A DNA stretch of 64,000 nt from Pantoea vagans (GTDB taxonomy: Bacteria; Pseudomonadota; Gammaproteobacteria; Enterobacterales; Enterobacteriaceae), in the NCBI RefSeq assembly GCF_001506165.1, contig NZ_CP011427.1:3348001-3412000 (forward strand). The letters are read 5' to 3'. Shown piece after piece: positions 9,748 to 19,355 of the stretch. The translations under genes were made by a program, and so were the position numbers. Each line of letters starts with the position of its first letter. Positions within the stretch are counted from its first letter, which is position 1. The notes beneath the pieces were generated by a model. The model was not told where the DNA came from and made no database searches. It worked only from the letters and a program-made list of their open reading frames with translations.

Positions 9748-11052
9748 TTACACATTCACTTGATTCAGTATGGATTCGCGCTGCTTTTCACTCTGCAACC
9801 AGAGTCCAACCAATAGGCCAATCAGTGCCAGCGCCAGCACATACCATGCTGGAGCCATCGGCGTTAGCTGCATCATTAACGTCACGCTGATTGGCGTCAG
9901 ACCACCGAAAATCGCATAGGCCACATTGTAAGAGAAGGAGATGCCGGTGAAACGTACCGCTGCCGGGAAGGCTTTAACCATCACAAAGGGCACCACACCC
10001 ACCACGCCAACACTCAATCCCGCCAGTCCATACCAGACAAACAGCATCTCCGGTGAACCACCGAGTTGATGGAAGAAGTTCCAGCTAAAGATAGCGAGCA
10101 GCAAAGAGCCGATAATCAGCGTCAGCGGAGCACCAAAGCGATCCACCAGCCAGCCCGCTATCACACAGCCAAACAGCAGCATAATGGTGGCGACACTGTT
10201 GGCTTGCAGACTTAATGCCGCAGGGATGCCATGCTGTTTCTGCATCAAGGTTGGCGCCATCAGAATGACAACGACAATACAGGCAGAGAGCAGCCAGGTC
10301 AGCAACATTGAGATCACAATACCGCGTTTGTGGCTAGCGAGGATGGTTTGCAGCGGCAGCTTTTCAGACAGCGCTTTGCGCTGCTGCATCTGCTGAAACA
10401 CTGGCGTTTCGTGCAGCCAACGGCGCAGATACATCGCCAGTAAACCAAACAGGCCACCGAGGAAGAATGGAATGCGCCAGCCGTGATCGCGAATCGCAGC
10501 CGGTGAAAGTGTGGTGTTCAGCACCGTCGCCACCAGCGAGCCGAGTAAAATTCCGGCAGTTAACCCGGCGGTCAGCGTGCCACAGGCAAAGCCGATGCGT
10601 TTTTCCGGCACATGTTCCGCCACGAAGACCCACGCACCTGGCACCTCTCCACCAATCGCGGCACCTTGCAGTACGCGCATCAGCAGCATCAGTAACGGCG
10701 CGGCGATACCGATGCTGGCATAGGTCGGCAGTGCCCCCATCGCCAGCGTCGGCAGTGCCATCAGCAGAATACTCAGGCTAAACATCTTCTTGCGCCCGAC
10801 TTTGTCACCAAAGTGCGCCATGACAATGCCGCCTAATGGACGCGCCAGATAACCGGCGGCAAAAATGGCAAACGTCTGAACCTGACGCAGCCACTCTGGG
10901 ATGTCGGGTGGGAAGAACAGCTCGCCAATCACGGCAGCAAAGAAAACGAAAATAATAAAATCGTAGAATTCCAGCGCCCCACCAAGAGCAGCCAGCGACA
11001 GAGTTTTGTAATCCTGTCCGTTAAGTCGACGCGTCGTATGTGCATCCATCAT
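9748..11052 (-). CDS. MFS transporter, metabolite:H+ symporter type
   Basis: Inner-membrane secondary transporter of the major facilitator superfamily. The 434 residues have about 12 transmembrane segments and the MHS-subfamily layout: GGALEFYDFIIFVFFAAV in helix 1, the loop 2-3 motif HFGDKVGRKKMF (about residues 82-93), RVLQGAAIGGEVPGAWVFVAEH in helix 4 and a PFVMVKAFPAAVRFTG region. Relatives include ProP, KgtP, ShiA and the uncharacterised YdfJ/YhjE. The substrate cannot be read from sequence; a carboxylate or compatible solute is plausible. Start: two adjacent ATG codons (11052 and 11049), neither with a strong Shine-Dalgarno. It sits between dnaK and mog, where E. coli has satP and yaaW/yaaI. 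Confidence 0.88.
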   Translation of the reverse strand: MMDAHTTRRLNGQDYKTLSLAALGGALEFYDFIIFVFFAAVIGELFFPPDIPEWLRQVQTFAIFAAGYLARPLGGIVMAHFGDKVGRKKMFSLSILLMALPTLAMGALPTYASIGIAAPLLMLLMRVLQGAAIGGEVPGAWVFVAEHVPEKRIGFACGTLTAGLTAGILLGSLVATVLNTTLSPAAIRDHGWRIPFFLGGLFGLLAMYLRRWLHETPVFQQMQQRKALSEKLPLQTILASHKRGIVISMLLTWLLSACIVVVILMAPTLMQKQHGIPAALSLQANSVATIMLLFGCVIAGWLVDRFGAPLTLIIGSLLLAIFSWNFFHQLGGSPEMLFVWYGLAGLSVGVVGVVPFVMVKAFPAAVRFTGISFSYNVAYAIFGGLTPISVTLMMQLTPMAPAWYVLALALIGLLVGLWLQSEKQRESILNQVNV

Positions 11053-11162
11053 CGTGCGGTATCCAGAGGCAAATTCAGAATAGTTGTAAAGCTGGCCTTA
11101 CTATACCGTCAATAATTTGCCACACCAGTATCGCTAGATTTTATGCCTCAAAACGGTGATTT

Positions 11163-11750
11163 TCAGACGTTTGTCTCACGACGTGCGCTTTTAGGGCGGA
11201 ATGCTGCTACCACTTCAGGATTGGTCTCCACATAGGGCCCTTCCAGCAACTGTAAACAATAAGGTACAGCCGCGAAAATGCCGGGCACTTTTACTGTGCC
11301 ATCTTCCGCTTTCAGTCCTTCAAGGGTTTCTTTAATGGATTTTGGCTGCCCCGGCAGATTGAGGATCAGAGACTGCTTACGGATCACCCCTACCTGGCGC
11401 GAGAGAATCGCGGTGGGCACAAATTGCAGGCTGATTTGGCGCATCTGTTCGCCGAAGCCCGGCATTTCACGGTCGGCCACCGCCAAAGTGGCATCGGGAG
11501 TGACATCACGGCGCGCCGGTCCGGTTCCGCCGGTGGTCAGCACCAGATGGCAAAACAGCTCATCGACCAGTTCGCAGATGGCCTGCTCAATCATTGGCTG
11601 CTCATCTGGCACCAGACGGGTTTCGATTTCAAACGGCGTGGTCAGCGCGGCAGCAAGCCAACTCTCCAGTGCCGGGATGCCCTGATCCTGATAAATGCCG
11701 TTAGCAGCACGGTCGGAAACGGAGATTAATCCAATACGTAAAGTATCCAT
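11163..11750 (-). CDS. mog: Molybdopterin adenylyltransferase
   Basis: Adenylylates molybdopterin during molybdenum cofactor synthesis. The 195 residues match MogA length; the active-site motif TTGGTGPARRDVTPDAT is at about residues 71-87, and RIGLISVSDRAANGIYQDQGIPALE is at the N-terminus. It lies downstream of talB on the same strand with 123 bases between, in the conserved talB-mog arrangement. Confidence 0.96.
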   Translation of the reverse strand: MDTLRIGLISVSDRAANGIYQDQGIPALESWLAAALTTPFEIETRLVPDEQPMIEQAICELVDELFCHLVLTTGGTGPARRDVTPDATLAVADREMPGFGEQMRQISLQFVPTAILSRQVGVIRKQSLILNLPGQPKSIKETLEGLKAEDGTVKVPGIFAAVPYCLQLLEGPYVETNPEVVAAFRPKSARRETNV

Positions 11751-11840
11751 TGAGTTATCGCTGTGGTTGACCGCAAGGCGGCAAAAAAAGGGGGATGCAA
11801 AGAGGATAATACAAAGCGGAGGCGAGGGAAAAGCGTAATA

Positions 11841-11864
11841 CCGTGGCGACCGGTGCCGCCACGG
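11841..11864 (-). terminator. GC-rich hairpin after talB
   Basis: Perfect 8-bp stem CCGTGGCG / CGCCACGG (11841-11848, 11857-11864), starting 9 bases past the talB stop. No convincing T run follows on the minus strand, so it may be a weak terminator, a transcript 3'-end stabiliser or a REP-like element. Confidence 0.5.
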
Positions 11865-11873
11865 CCAATCACC

Positions 11874-12827
11874 TTACAGCAGTTCGGCGATCATCTTCTC
11901 AAGTTTGCCCTGGTCGATGGCAAAGTTGCGGATACCTTCAGCCAGTTTGGTCACGGCCATTGGATCCTGGTTGTGCTGCCAGAAGAACTCAGCTTCGGTC
12001 ATTTTCGCTGGACGCGCTTTGACTTCACCGGTGTAGCTCAGTTTGCGCTCAACCGCACCTTCGCTCTCTGCCAGCTCTTTCAGCAGGTTCGGTGAGATGG
12101 TCAGACGGTCACAACCGGCCAGCTCAATGATCTCGCCGACGTTACGGAAGCTGGCACCCATTACCACAGTTTCATAACCGTGCTGCTTGTAGTAGCTGTA
12201 AATTTCAGAAACAGACACTACGCCTGGATCTTCGTGCGCAGCGTACTCTTTCTTGTCGGTGTTCTGCTTGTACCAGTCGAGGATACGGCCCACGAATGGT
12301 GAGATCAGGAACACACCCGCTTCTGCACATGCACGCGCCTGCGCGAAGGAGAACAGCAGGGTCAGGTTACAGTTGATGCCTTCTTTTTCCAGCTGCTCAG
12401 CAGCACGGATGCCCTGCCAGGTTGAAGCCAGTTTGATCAGGATACGGTCGTTGCTGATGCCCGCATCGTTGTACAGTTTGATCAGGCTACGCGCCTTCGC
12501 GATGCTCGCTTCGGTGTCGTAAGAGAGACGTGCGTCAACTTCAGTAGAAATACGGCCTGGGATCAGTTTCAGAATTTCCAGACCAATGTTAACGGCCAGC
12601 TTGTCAGAAACCAGTGCCAGCTGCTCTTCTTTGTTGCTGCTCTGCTGACGTGCCCAGGTAATGGCTTCGTCAATCAGTTTGCGGTATTCAGGGATTTGAG
12701 CGGCGTTGAGGATCAAAGAAGGGTTGGTGGTCGCATCTTGCGGCTGATAAAGCTTCATCGCCGCGATATCACCGGTGTCGGCGACCACAGTAGTCAGCTG
12801 ACGCAAGGAAGTAAGTTTGTCCGTCAT
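11874..12827 (-). CDS. talB: Transaldolase B
   Basis: Pentose phosphate pathway enzyme that transfers a dihydroxyacetone unit from sedoheptulose-7-phosphate to glyceraldehyde-3-phosphate. The 317 residues equal E. coli TalB. The Schiff-base lysine is in [14 protein letters not shown] (about residue 132) and the signature ATTNPSLIL is at about residues 31-39. The N-terminus [20 protein letters not shown] supports the ATG at 12827. It is divergent from yaaA. Confidence 0.97.
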   Translation of the reverse strand: MTDKLTSLRQLTTVVADTGDIAAMKLYQPQDATTNPSLILNAAQIPEYRKLIDEAITWARQQSSNKEEQLALVSDKLAVNIGLEILKLIPGRISTEVDARLSYDTEASIAKARSLIKLYNDAGISNDRILIKLASTWQGIRAAEQLEKEGINCNLTLLFSFAQARACAEAGVFLISPFVGRILDWYKQNTDKKEYAAHEDPGVVSVSEIYSYYKQHGYETVVMGASFRNVGEIIELAGCDRLTISPNLLKELAESEGAVERKLSYTGEVKARPAKMTEAEFFWQHNQDPMAVTKLAEGIRNFAIDQGKLEKMIAELL

Positions 12828-12875
12828 GGTTCTCTTTCTCTTAGGTTGACTGTCAGGGTGTAAAAGGCTGTTGGG

Positions 12876-12903
12876 ATAATATCACGCACAAATCAGTGCG
12901 CAA
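12876..12903 (-). promoter_or_regulatory. Candidate talB promoter
   Basis: Minus strand TTGCGC (12903-12898), 16-base spacer, TATTAT (12881-12876), about 50 bases upstream of the talB start in the talB-yaaA divergent gap. Confidence 0.45.
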
Positions 12904-12949
12904 CATCACGAAGTGCCTCATTACGATAGCGCCGACAAATGGGAGTGAT

Positions 12950-12980
12950 TTGCCGATCCGTGCAGCTTTTTTGCTACACT
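12950..12980 (+). promoter_or_regulatory. Candidate yaaA promoter
   Basis: Extended -10 TGC-TACACT (12972-12980) with a possible TTGCCG -35 at 12950-12955 (19-base spacer, longer than ideal), 60 bases upstream of the yaaA start. Confidence 0.4.
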
Positions 12981-13040
12981 CGTCGCAACTTAATTCCCAC
13001 CAATCCCCTGTAAACAGGCGGGTCAACAAGGACAAACACG

Positions 13041-13814
13041 ATGCTGATGGTTATCTCGCCAGCGAAGACACTGGATTTTGAAAGCCCGCTGGCGACACAG
13101 CGCTTTACGCAGTCAACCCTGTTAGAAAAATCACAACAGCTGATCGATGTTGCGCGCGATCTCTCACCCGCGCAGATCAGTTCGCTGATGGGCATCAGCG
13201 ACAAACTGGCGCATCTGAATGCCGATCGCTTTAACCAGTGGCAGCCGCCCTTCACGCTCGACAATGCACGTCAGGCGATTCTGGCGTTTAAAGGTGATGT
13301 CTACACCGGTTTGCAGGCAGAGACGTTCAGTGAGGCAGATTTTGATTTCGCTCAGCAGCACCTGCGCATGCTGTCTGGTTTATACGGCGTGCTGCGCCCG
13401 CTGGATTTGATGCAGCCTTACCGTCTGGAGATGGGCATCAAGTTGGCCAACCCGGCAGCGAAAGATCTCTACGGTTTCTGGGGCGATTTACTGACGCAGA
13501 AGCTCAATGACGCGATGGCCGAGCAAGGCGATGAGGTGCTGATCAACCTGGCGTCCGATGAGTACTTCAAAGCGGTGAAGCCGAAGCAGTTGAACGGAGC
13601 GTTGATCAAGCCGGTGTTCCTTGATGAGAAGAACGGCAAGTTTAAGGTCATCAGCTTCTACGCTAAGAAAGCGCGTGGATTGATGAGCCGATTCGTGATT
13701 CAAAACCGCCTGAGCAAGCCAGAGCAGCTTAAAGAGTTTGATGTGGATGGCTACTTCTTTGCAGCTGACGAGAGCAAGGGTAACGAGCTGGTGTTTAAGC
13801 GCCGCGAGCAGTAG
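13041..13814 (+). CDS. yaaA: Peroxide stress protein YaaA (DUF328/UPF0246)
   Basis: YaaA lowers intracellular unincorporated iron and protects DNA during hydrogen peroxide stress in E. coli, where it belongs to the OxyR regulon. The 257 residues match E. coli (258): [17 protein letters not shown] at the start, [22 protein letters not shown] in the middle and [13 protein letters not shown] near the end. ATG at 13041 is preceded by AAGGA. It is the last backbone gene before the T6SS island. Confidence 0.95.
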   Translation: MLMVISPAKTLDFESPLATQRFTQSTLLEKSQQLIDVARDLSPAQISSLMGISDKLAHLNADRFNQWQPPFTLDNARQAILAFKGDVYTGLQAETFSEADFDFAQQHLRMLSGLYGVLRPLDLMQPYRLEMGIKLANPAAKDLYGFWGDLLTQKLNDAMAEQGDEVLINLASDEYFKAVKPKQLNGALIKPVFLDEKNGKFKVISFYAKKARGLMSRFVIQNRLSKPEQLKEFDVDGYFFAADESKGNELVFKRREQ

Positions 13815-13845
13815 TCTGGCGCGCACATTCTGTACTCATGGAAAG

Positions 13846-13868
13846 CAGGTCGCCCCCATGGCGACCTG
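13846..13868. repeat. REP-like hairpin after yaaA
   Basis: Perfect 9-bp inverted repeat CAGGTCGCC / GGCGACCTG with a 5-base loop, 31 bases after the yaaA stop and before the convergent tssE stop. No T run. The GGTCGCC core recurs in the hairpin cluster near 59270, which suggests a dispersed intergenic repeat; it may serve as a bidirectional 3' end. Confidence 0.55.
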
Positions 13869-13918
13869 AACGAACCACCGACAGTTAACCGTAGCGGCGT
13901 GACTTATCACGCTTGCCT

Positions 13919-14344
13919 TTAGCGCAAATGCCCTTTCTGCCGTAGATGGCGCACCAGCACGCGGCCTTCGGGCATAAACTCGGTGCCAAAGCGCACCAGT
14001 CCCACCTGCTTCAACTCAGCTTCTAACGTATAGCGCAGATGTCCCGGTGTGCGCTGTTCCATTAAGGTCAGCTGGACCTCTTTAAGGCGGGGCTCATATT
14101 TCAGCAGCGTGTAGCGCAGGATCGCCATCAGCCGATGCGCGGTAGCGGGCAATCCCTGCAGGATCACACTCATGTCCGGCAGGCCATAATCAGGCAGATG
14201 CGCCAGCGATCCGGCGCGGCTGTTAAGAATACGCTGCATGTTATCCAGCACCGACAGGATCACCTGCTCCCGCTCATCCACCTGATTCAGATCTAACTCC
14301 CCCTCAAAGTTGAAGGAGAGCATTTCATACAGCGAAGGATTCAT
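13919..14344 (-). CDS. tssE: T6SS baseplate subunit TssE
   Basis: Gp25-like baseplate wedge protein of the cytoplasmic T6SS machine, needed to start sheath assembly. The 141 residues have the GPW/gp25 layout with NMQRILNSRAGSLAHLPDYGLPDMS (about 34-58) and the conserved EPRLK motif at about 82-86. ATG 14344 follows AGGAAT. It is the last gene of the T6SS run, two bases after the tssJ stop. Confidence 0.93.
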   Translation of the reverse strand: MNPSLYEMLSFNFEGELDLNQVDEREQVILSVLDNMQRILNSRAGSLAHLPDYGLPDMSVILQGLPATAHRLMAILRYTLLKYEPRLKEVQLTLMEQRTPGHLRYTLEAELKQVGLVRFGTEFMPEGRVLVRHLRQKGHLR

Positions 14345-14346
14345 CG

Positions 14347-14871
14347 CTATTCCTTGTGCTTCAGCGCTAAATCGCCATTGCCTAGCACGATCACTCGCGC
14401 ATCATCGGCGTCGAGATCGTTGCGATCCAGCACTAAACGCCAGCTGTTCTTTTGCAAATCAGGCGAGCGGAACAAGCCGACCACGGCAACGTATTTGGCC
14501 TCTTTATCCATCGGCACATCCAGTGACACGCTGCCGCCCGGCATCACAGTCACATCCCGCTGCGCCAGCAGGTCGCCTTTTAACGTGCTATCCGCCTGGG
14601 TTAACAGCGTCTGATAATCGGCTTTATCAAACGCCTGACGATCCTTCAGCTGATAGACCCGCAGTAGCGTGGCGAGTGGCACATCACCTTCATCGCTGTT
14701 AACGCCACTGCGCGTGGTGAAATCGAGATGCAGCGTAGTGATCTTCTTATAGAAGATGGAACGCGTCATTGAAGCCGTGCCTTCGGAAACGCTCTGCGTT
14801 AAACCACAACCGCTAAGCAGTGCCGCGCCAATCATCGTGACTGCCGCGAATTTAAAATTGATAACCGCCAT
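14347..14871 (-). CDS. tssJ: T6SS outer-membrane lipoprotein TssJ
   Basis: Lipoprotein that anchors the TssJLM membrane complex to the outer membrane. The signal peptide ends in a clear lipobox (AALLSGCG, Cys about residue 22), followed by a beta-sandwich-type domain with DVTVMPGGSVSLDVPMDKEAKYVAVVGLFR-like strands. I chose ATG 14871 (MAVINFKF, 174 residues) rather than the TTG one codon earlier. The start overlaps the tssG end by 20 bases, so translation is probably coupled. Confidence 0.92.
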   Translation of the reverse strand: MAVINFKFAAVTMIGAALLSGCGLTQSVSEGTASMTRSIFYKKITTLHLDFTTRSGVNSDEGDVPLATLLRVYQLKDRQAFDKADYQTLLTQADSTLKGDLLAQRDVTVMPGGSVSLDVPMDKEAKYVAVVGLFRSPDLQKNSWRLVLDRNDLDADDARVIVLGNGDLALKHKE

Positions 14872-15940
14872 CAATGGCCTCTCGTTGAACAGGATTAGGA
14901 GTCAGTCCCTGGTAGACATCCAGGTTTATCGTGATGTTGTCTGGCAGCGATGCCGGCTTACGTTTGGCGCTGAAGCCCAGAATCGCGCTGCGCCCCAACT
15001 GCACATGGTGACGCTGCAGCCGGGCATCGGGCAGTACACTGTGCGGTAACGTCAGCTGGAGTTTGGCGCTGCAGCGCCAGCCAAGGTAAACCCGCAGTAG
15101 CACCAGCAGGTCGCTGTGCAGTTGACCGCCGGGTTGCCAGCCGCGCGCCTCTTCGGCATCAGCGGTATAGAGCTTGAGCAGCAGCTGGCTGTTGGCATCG
15201 ACGCCCACTTTGCCCAGCACCTGGCGCTGTGACAGTAAGGTGCGCCGCTGCGGATTAAAGCTGGCGGGTTGCGCCAGCGGCACCGATTGCGGCCAGTGGG
15301 CGATCACCCGCGCACGCGTATGCGGGGCCAGCAGCGTCACCAGCGACTGCACACCTTCAGCGGTGCGCGTTGGCAATCGCATGGTGCTGAGGAGCGCAAG
15401 AAAGCGCGACATGGGCGTGGCGATCTTGCGGGCCGATCCCGGAATGCCCAGGCCGATCAACCCCAGCAAACACTGTGAGGTGGCATCGCTGCCGCCCGCT
15501 TCATAGCTGGCGGGATAAGAGTATTTGCGCCAGATGCGATAAAACTGCGTCAGCATGCGGTGGTTGAAAATATCCAGAAAGCCTTCAATCGCCTGATGCC
15601 CTTCGCGCCGCTGGGCAATGTCATCGAGATAGCGCGTGGGTAGTGGCGAGTCCACGCCGTATAAGCCCAGGAAGGTGGTGCGCACCGAAGGCAACTGATC
15701 GGGGGTTTCTCCCCACTCGACACGTTTCATCTCACTGCTGGGAAAGCCCATACCCGGATGCGGTCGAAAACGCAGCGGATCGTCAGCGGGCGATGAGGTC
15801 GATCCCAGTGGCGCAGCACCGGCGTTGGCATTTTCCACCAACTGGCAGAAACGATAAAAATTGGTTTTGTGGATCACCGGCGCGACCCGCGCAATCACCC
15901 CGGAATGCGCTGACTGTGATTCTCTTTCCATCGCAGGCAT
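14852..15940 (-). CDS. tssG: T6SS baseplate subunit TssG
   Basis: Baseplate wedge component (ImpH/VasB family) that pairs with TssF. The 362 residues contain the family features NFYRFCQLVENA near residue 28, PLRFRPHPGMGFPSSEMKRVEW (about 56-77), GLYGVDSPLPTRYLDDIA (about 93-110) and LGQ-like C-terminal segments (HVQLGRSAILG). ATG 15940 has AGGAGG four bases upstream. It overlaps the tssF end by 46 bases. Confidence 0.93.
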   Translation of the reverse strand: MPAMERESQSAHSGVIARVAPVIHKTNFYRFCQLVENANAGAAPLGSTSSPADDPLRFRPHPGMGFPSSEMKRVEWGETPDQLPSVRTTFLGLYGVDSPLPTRYLDDIAQRREGHQAIEGFLDIFNHRMLTQFYRIWRKYSYPASYEAGGSDATSQCLLGLIGLGIPGSARKIATPMSRFLALLSTMRLPTRTAEGVQSLVTLLAPHTRARVIAHWPQSVPLAQPASFNPQRRTLLSQRQVLGKVGVDANSQLLLKLYTADAEEARGWQPGGQLHSDLLVLLRVYLGWRCSAKLQLTLPHSVLPDARLQRHHVQLGRSAILGFSAKRKPASLPDNITINLDVYQGLTPNPVQREAIDGGYQF

Positions 15941-17664
15941 CGTCCTCCTGGTTGCAATATCAAGGTCAACTGATTGAAAAGATGGATATCAGCGTAACGT
16001 GCAAAGAACTGATTCAGCATCTCGCCAAACAAGCAGATATCGCCCTCGCCGCTGAAGCCATCACTGTTGAGGGTCACTTCGATATCCACGCCGCGTAGCA
16101 AGAAGCCCTGTTCAAAGCGCTGAATCAGATGATGTTTCACTTCCACAATGGCTTCCAGACGGCGACGGTTCATCTCGCTGTCGGTCCAGTCATACAGCGC
16201 CAGCGTGCCGCGAAGCACTTCGGCATTGTCCATCATGCTGAGGAAGTTCGATCCCAGGTGACTCAGAATGCGCCAGTGAAAACGATCTTCTGCCGGTGGG
16301 TAGCATGGCAGCGTAGGCGCGCAGAGATTTTGCACCCGCAGCGGCACCTGGGTAGTTTGCAACGCGGTGTCGAGTAAGGTGCTGCGCAGCGCTTTGCGCG
16401 GTAACTGACCGTTGGTGCCGGTGATGCGCAGCGACAGGGTTTCGCCCGCCTGTTGCTTGTCGTCCTCAAACGCGTCGCCACCGAGAATGATCCAGGTATC
16501 GTGCAAACCGGATGGCCCGCGTCGCACGCGCGTGTGGAAATAACGCTCTGGCGCATTGTGCCGTAGCATCCCGCCACGATGGCGGAAGCTGGTGAAAGGC
16601 ACATACTCCTGCTCGTTGGCACGTTTAGAGGATCGTACTGAATCCACCGAATAAATTTCGGTGTGCCCATCCTGCACGCGCAGTGGCCGCAGCAAGTACT
16701 CGTTTTCCAGCCCGGTGATGGTGAGCGGATCAGCATCCATCGTGAACAGATTCACCACGGGCACACAGTGCAGGCGGAAGCTGTCGCGGTTAAATGGCAG
16801 GTCATACTGCCAGTGCTCGCTCAATACAATATCGATTTCGAACCACGGCAATGAGGCGGGCAGCAGCACCTGTTCGAGGCCATTAAGCGCCACAAACATA
16901 AACTTCTCGCGAAAGGTGAAGTACTCCAACAGCAGTTGGTAGCCGCTAAATGCGGTGTCGCTTTTCGGCCACAGACAGTCTTCTGAGGCAAAACCCTTTG
17001 GCGAAAAATATCCGTTCAGTCGACGACGATCCGGTACTGGCTGTCCGGGGTAGCGCAGATAAATCGCGTGGGTCTGTCGGGTCAGCGCCAGGTGCAGTGC
17101 AGAAGACACGGGCGTATCGGCATTGAGATAGAGTGGCAAAGCGCTCAAATCCACTTCACGCCAGTCTGCTAAAGCACTGCAATCAAAGCGCAGACGGATC
17201 ATCGAACGTCCATCTGCCTCGGTTTGTAGCGAGGCATCGCTCAGCGTCAGCGGATTGAGGGTCATGGGCTGCGTGGTGCGATAACGACAACGCGTCCCTT
17301 TGCTGCCCACCGGTTGCGACATCACTTCAAAGCCGCTGTCGAGGGTTTCACTGACTTTCATCGCCCGGTGCTGCGGCGCCAGTTCGACAATTGATAAAGA
17401 TGGAATGGTACGCAGATAGTGCGGCCACAACAGGCTGACCAACCCTTCGGTGAGTTCTGGCAGGTCATCATCCAGCTTCTCTCTCAGCCGGCCCATTAAA
17501 AAGGCAAAACCTTCAAACAGACGTTCCACGTAAGGGTCGCGGTCACCCACTTTGTCCAGATTCAGCATCGCGGCACGATCGGGATGCGCTTGGGCAAACT
17601 CGTGTGCGGCCTCTTTCAGATAACGCATTTCCGCTTCGTAATAGCGCAGCGTTAAGTCATCCAT
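15895..17664 (-). CDS. tssF: T6SS baseplate subunit TssF
   Basis: Large baseplate wedge protein (ImpG/VasA family). The 589 residues open with the family signature LRYYEAEMRYLKEAAHEFAQAHP and continue with RDPYVERLFEGFAFLMGRLREKLDDDLPELTEGLVSLLWPHYLR, which is diagnostic. ATG 17664 is preceded by GAGG. It lies between tssA (25-base gap) and tssG. Confidence 0.95.
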   Translation of the reverse strand: MDDLTLRYYEAEMRYLKEAAHEFAQAHPDRAAMLNLDKVGDRDPYVERLFEGFAFLMGRLREKLDDDLPELTEGLVSLLWPHYLRTIPSLSIVELAPQHRAMKVSETLDSGFEVMSQPVGSKGTRCRYRTTQPMTLNPLTLSDASLQTEADGRSMIRLRFDCSALADWREVDLSALPLYLNADTPVSSALHLALTRQTHAIYLRYPGQPVPDRRRLNGYFSPKGFASEDCLWPKSDTAFSGYQLLLEYFTFREKFMFVALNGLEQVLLPASLPWFEIDIVLSEHWQYDLPFNRDSFRLHCVPVVNLFTMDADPLTITGLENEYLLRPLRVQDGHTEIYSVDSVRSSKRANEQEYVPFTSFRHRGGMLRHNAPERYFHTRVRRGPSGLHDTWIILGGDAFEDDKQQAGETLSLRITGTNGQLPRKALRSTLLDTALQTTQVPLRVQNLCAPTLPCYPPAEDRFHWRILSHLGSNFLSMMDNAEVLRGTLALYDWTDSEMNRRRLEAIVEVKHHLIQRFEQGFLLRGVDIEVTLNSDGFSGEGDICLFGEMLNQFFARYADIHLFNQLTLILQPGGRCLRWKENHSQRIPG

Positions 17665-17689
17665 GTAAACCTCATTGGTTCTTGTCGTA

Positions 17690-19285
17690 TCAGGTGTTAA
17701 ACAGCACCGCCGCTTGCACTGGGTCGATGGCGACCAGGCCCGCCAGCAGTGCGTCGATTTGTCTTGATAGCGCGGCTTTATCTCCTTCGCTGCGTTGCAG
17801 TTTCAGGCGCAGCAGCTTTAGCAAACGTGCTTTCACCTCAAACAACAACGTGGGTTCCCACTGATCCAGACGCAGCGACTGATCGCCCCGGTCCAGTTCG
17901 CTCAGCAGATGCTGTGCCATATCATTTTTGCCGCATGACTCCGCCACCCGCGCCATCAGCAAGCGCTGCAACCAGCGCTCCCGACGGGTGCTGACCTCCG
18001 GCGCGTCACTGATCCAGCGCAGCGCCGCATCCAGGCCATCGCTATCAGCGCGGGTCAGAGCCTCCTCTTCCAGCGCGGTGATGTCATAACCTGCGCCGCT
18101 GCTGACCACGCGCGTTTCCGGCTGCCAGCGCGGCTGATTACCCTGCACGTGCTGGGCAATCCACTGGCGCGTGGTGTCATCCGCGAAGGCGGTGCCATCG
18201 TTGAAGCGCTGGTTTTCCAGCTCGGGTAACCGTTCGAGGAACATGCCGAGGTCGCGTTTGGCGATTTCCGCCCACTGCGAATAGGGATGGCCAGATTTAC
18301 TCAGCGCCTGATTGGCATACCAGTGCAGATCCAGCCAAAAGTGATTCACGCCTTCGATAAACATGCGTTCCACTTGCTCCAGCAACTCCATCCAACTCTG
18401 TTGCAGATGCAAGCGTTTCAGCTGGGCGCGGAGTTCGCTACGCGGCGGGATCAGGCGTGTATTGCCGCTGCTATCCTGTGCCGGAAGCTGATGTACCGTA
18501 TCCCAGCGCACGCTGCGCATCATGCGCGAACTGGCTAGCCAGCCCTGAGGTTGGTCGCGCAGGTAACGGGTCAATTCTCGCGCCTGATCGAGCAGATCAC
18601 GGCCCGACTGAATCCGGGTCACGGCAACCGGCGCACTCTGTACTGCCGCCGTCGATGACTCTGCGCCGGGTGTACCCTGTGGGCTTTGTTGGCTGGCACC
18701 GCCCGCCAGTTGCAGACGGGTTTCCAGCATTTTGACCAGCCCATCCAGATCGGGCTGATTGGTTGCCTCCCACGTGGCAAACTGGCTGTTGAGCAGACCG
18801 AGTGCGGCGATAGCTTGTTCTATTGCCTCGCGATTGGCCTCCGGAAACAGCGAAAGGCTGTCCTGGACTTTGCTCCCCGCCAACCACTCCAGCGCGACCT
18901 TACGGCTTTTGCCTCTGGCGGGCAACAGCTGCTCACCAAAGTTTGCCACCAGCCCGGACAGCAGCGTGATGCCTGCCGCCAGCCCGGCATCGCCCTGCTG
19001 ATGCAATCTCGCCCAGCAGTAATAGGTGGCGACACGGACATCCTTGCACTGCTGCGTCAGCTGTTTTTCCGCCAGTTGCGCGATCAGTGCGGTATCCACG
19101 CCAGAGAGTTTATTAACTTCTTCGCGCATCAGCTGGAAATCATCTTCATACGAAGGGTCTTCACCAACGGGAGAGGATGCGCTAATGGGTTGCAGCCACG
19201 GCTGCCACGCTGCAAGCTGCTGTTGCGCCTGTTGATCGGCATCGCGCTGCCCGAAGCAGCGTTGAATCAGTTTTTGTAACATCAT
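17690..19285 (-). CDS. tssA: T6SS cap/priming protein TssA
   Basis: TssA-type protein (ImpA N-terminal domain) that docks at the membrane complex and supports sheath polymerisation. The first 150 residues hold the ImpA_N features PVGEDPSYEDDFQLMREEVNKL and YCWARLHQQGDAGLAAGI; a long variable middle and a C-terminal helical region with LPELENQRFNDGTAFADDTTRQWI and VSTRRERWLQRLLMARVAE follow. The frame can open at TTG 19342, but MLQKLIQRCFG starting at the ATG pair 19285/19282 is more likely (531 or 530 residues); there is no strong Shine-Dalgarno for either. C-terminal subclass not determined. Confidence 0.88.
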   Translation of the reverse strand: MMLQKLIQRCFGQRDADQQAQQQLAAWQPWLQPISASSPVGEDPSYEDDFQLMREEVNKLSGVDTALIAQLAEKQLTQQCKDVRVATYYCWARLHQQGDAGLAAGITLLSGLVANFGEQLLPARGKSRKVALEWLAGSKVQDSLSLFPEANREAIEQAIAALGLLNSQFATWEATNQPDLDGLVKMLETRLQLAGGASQQSPQGTPGAESSTAAVQSAPVAVTRIQSGRDLLDQARELTRYLRDQPQGWLASSRMMRSVRWDTVHQLPAQDSSGNTRLIPPRSELRAQLKRLHLQQSWMELLEQVERMFIEGVNHFWLDLHWYANQALSKSGHPYSQWAEIAKRDLGMFLERLPELENQRFNDGTAFADDTTRQWIAQHVQGNQPRWQPETRVVSSGAGYDITALEEEALTRADSDGLDAALRWISDAPEVSTRRERWLQRLLMARVAESCGKNDMAQHLLSELDRGDQSLRLDQWEPTLLFEVKARLLKLLRLKLQRSEGDKAALSRQIDALLAGLVAIDPVQAAVLFNT

Positions 19286-19355
19286 GATGGTGTTTAATCT
19301 GAAAAGGTGAATAGCGGTTCGAGGACCGTAGGGTTCGTGCAAACGATGAATACGA

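Noticed and set aside
13869..13921. After the tssE stop another frame reads GICAKGKRDKSRRYG and stops, resembling a basic protein C-terminus.
   Set aside because: Only about 15 codons, overlapping the tssE end, with no start or family match; chance or an unprovable remnant.
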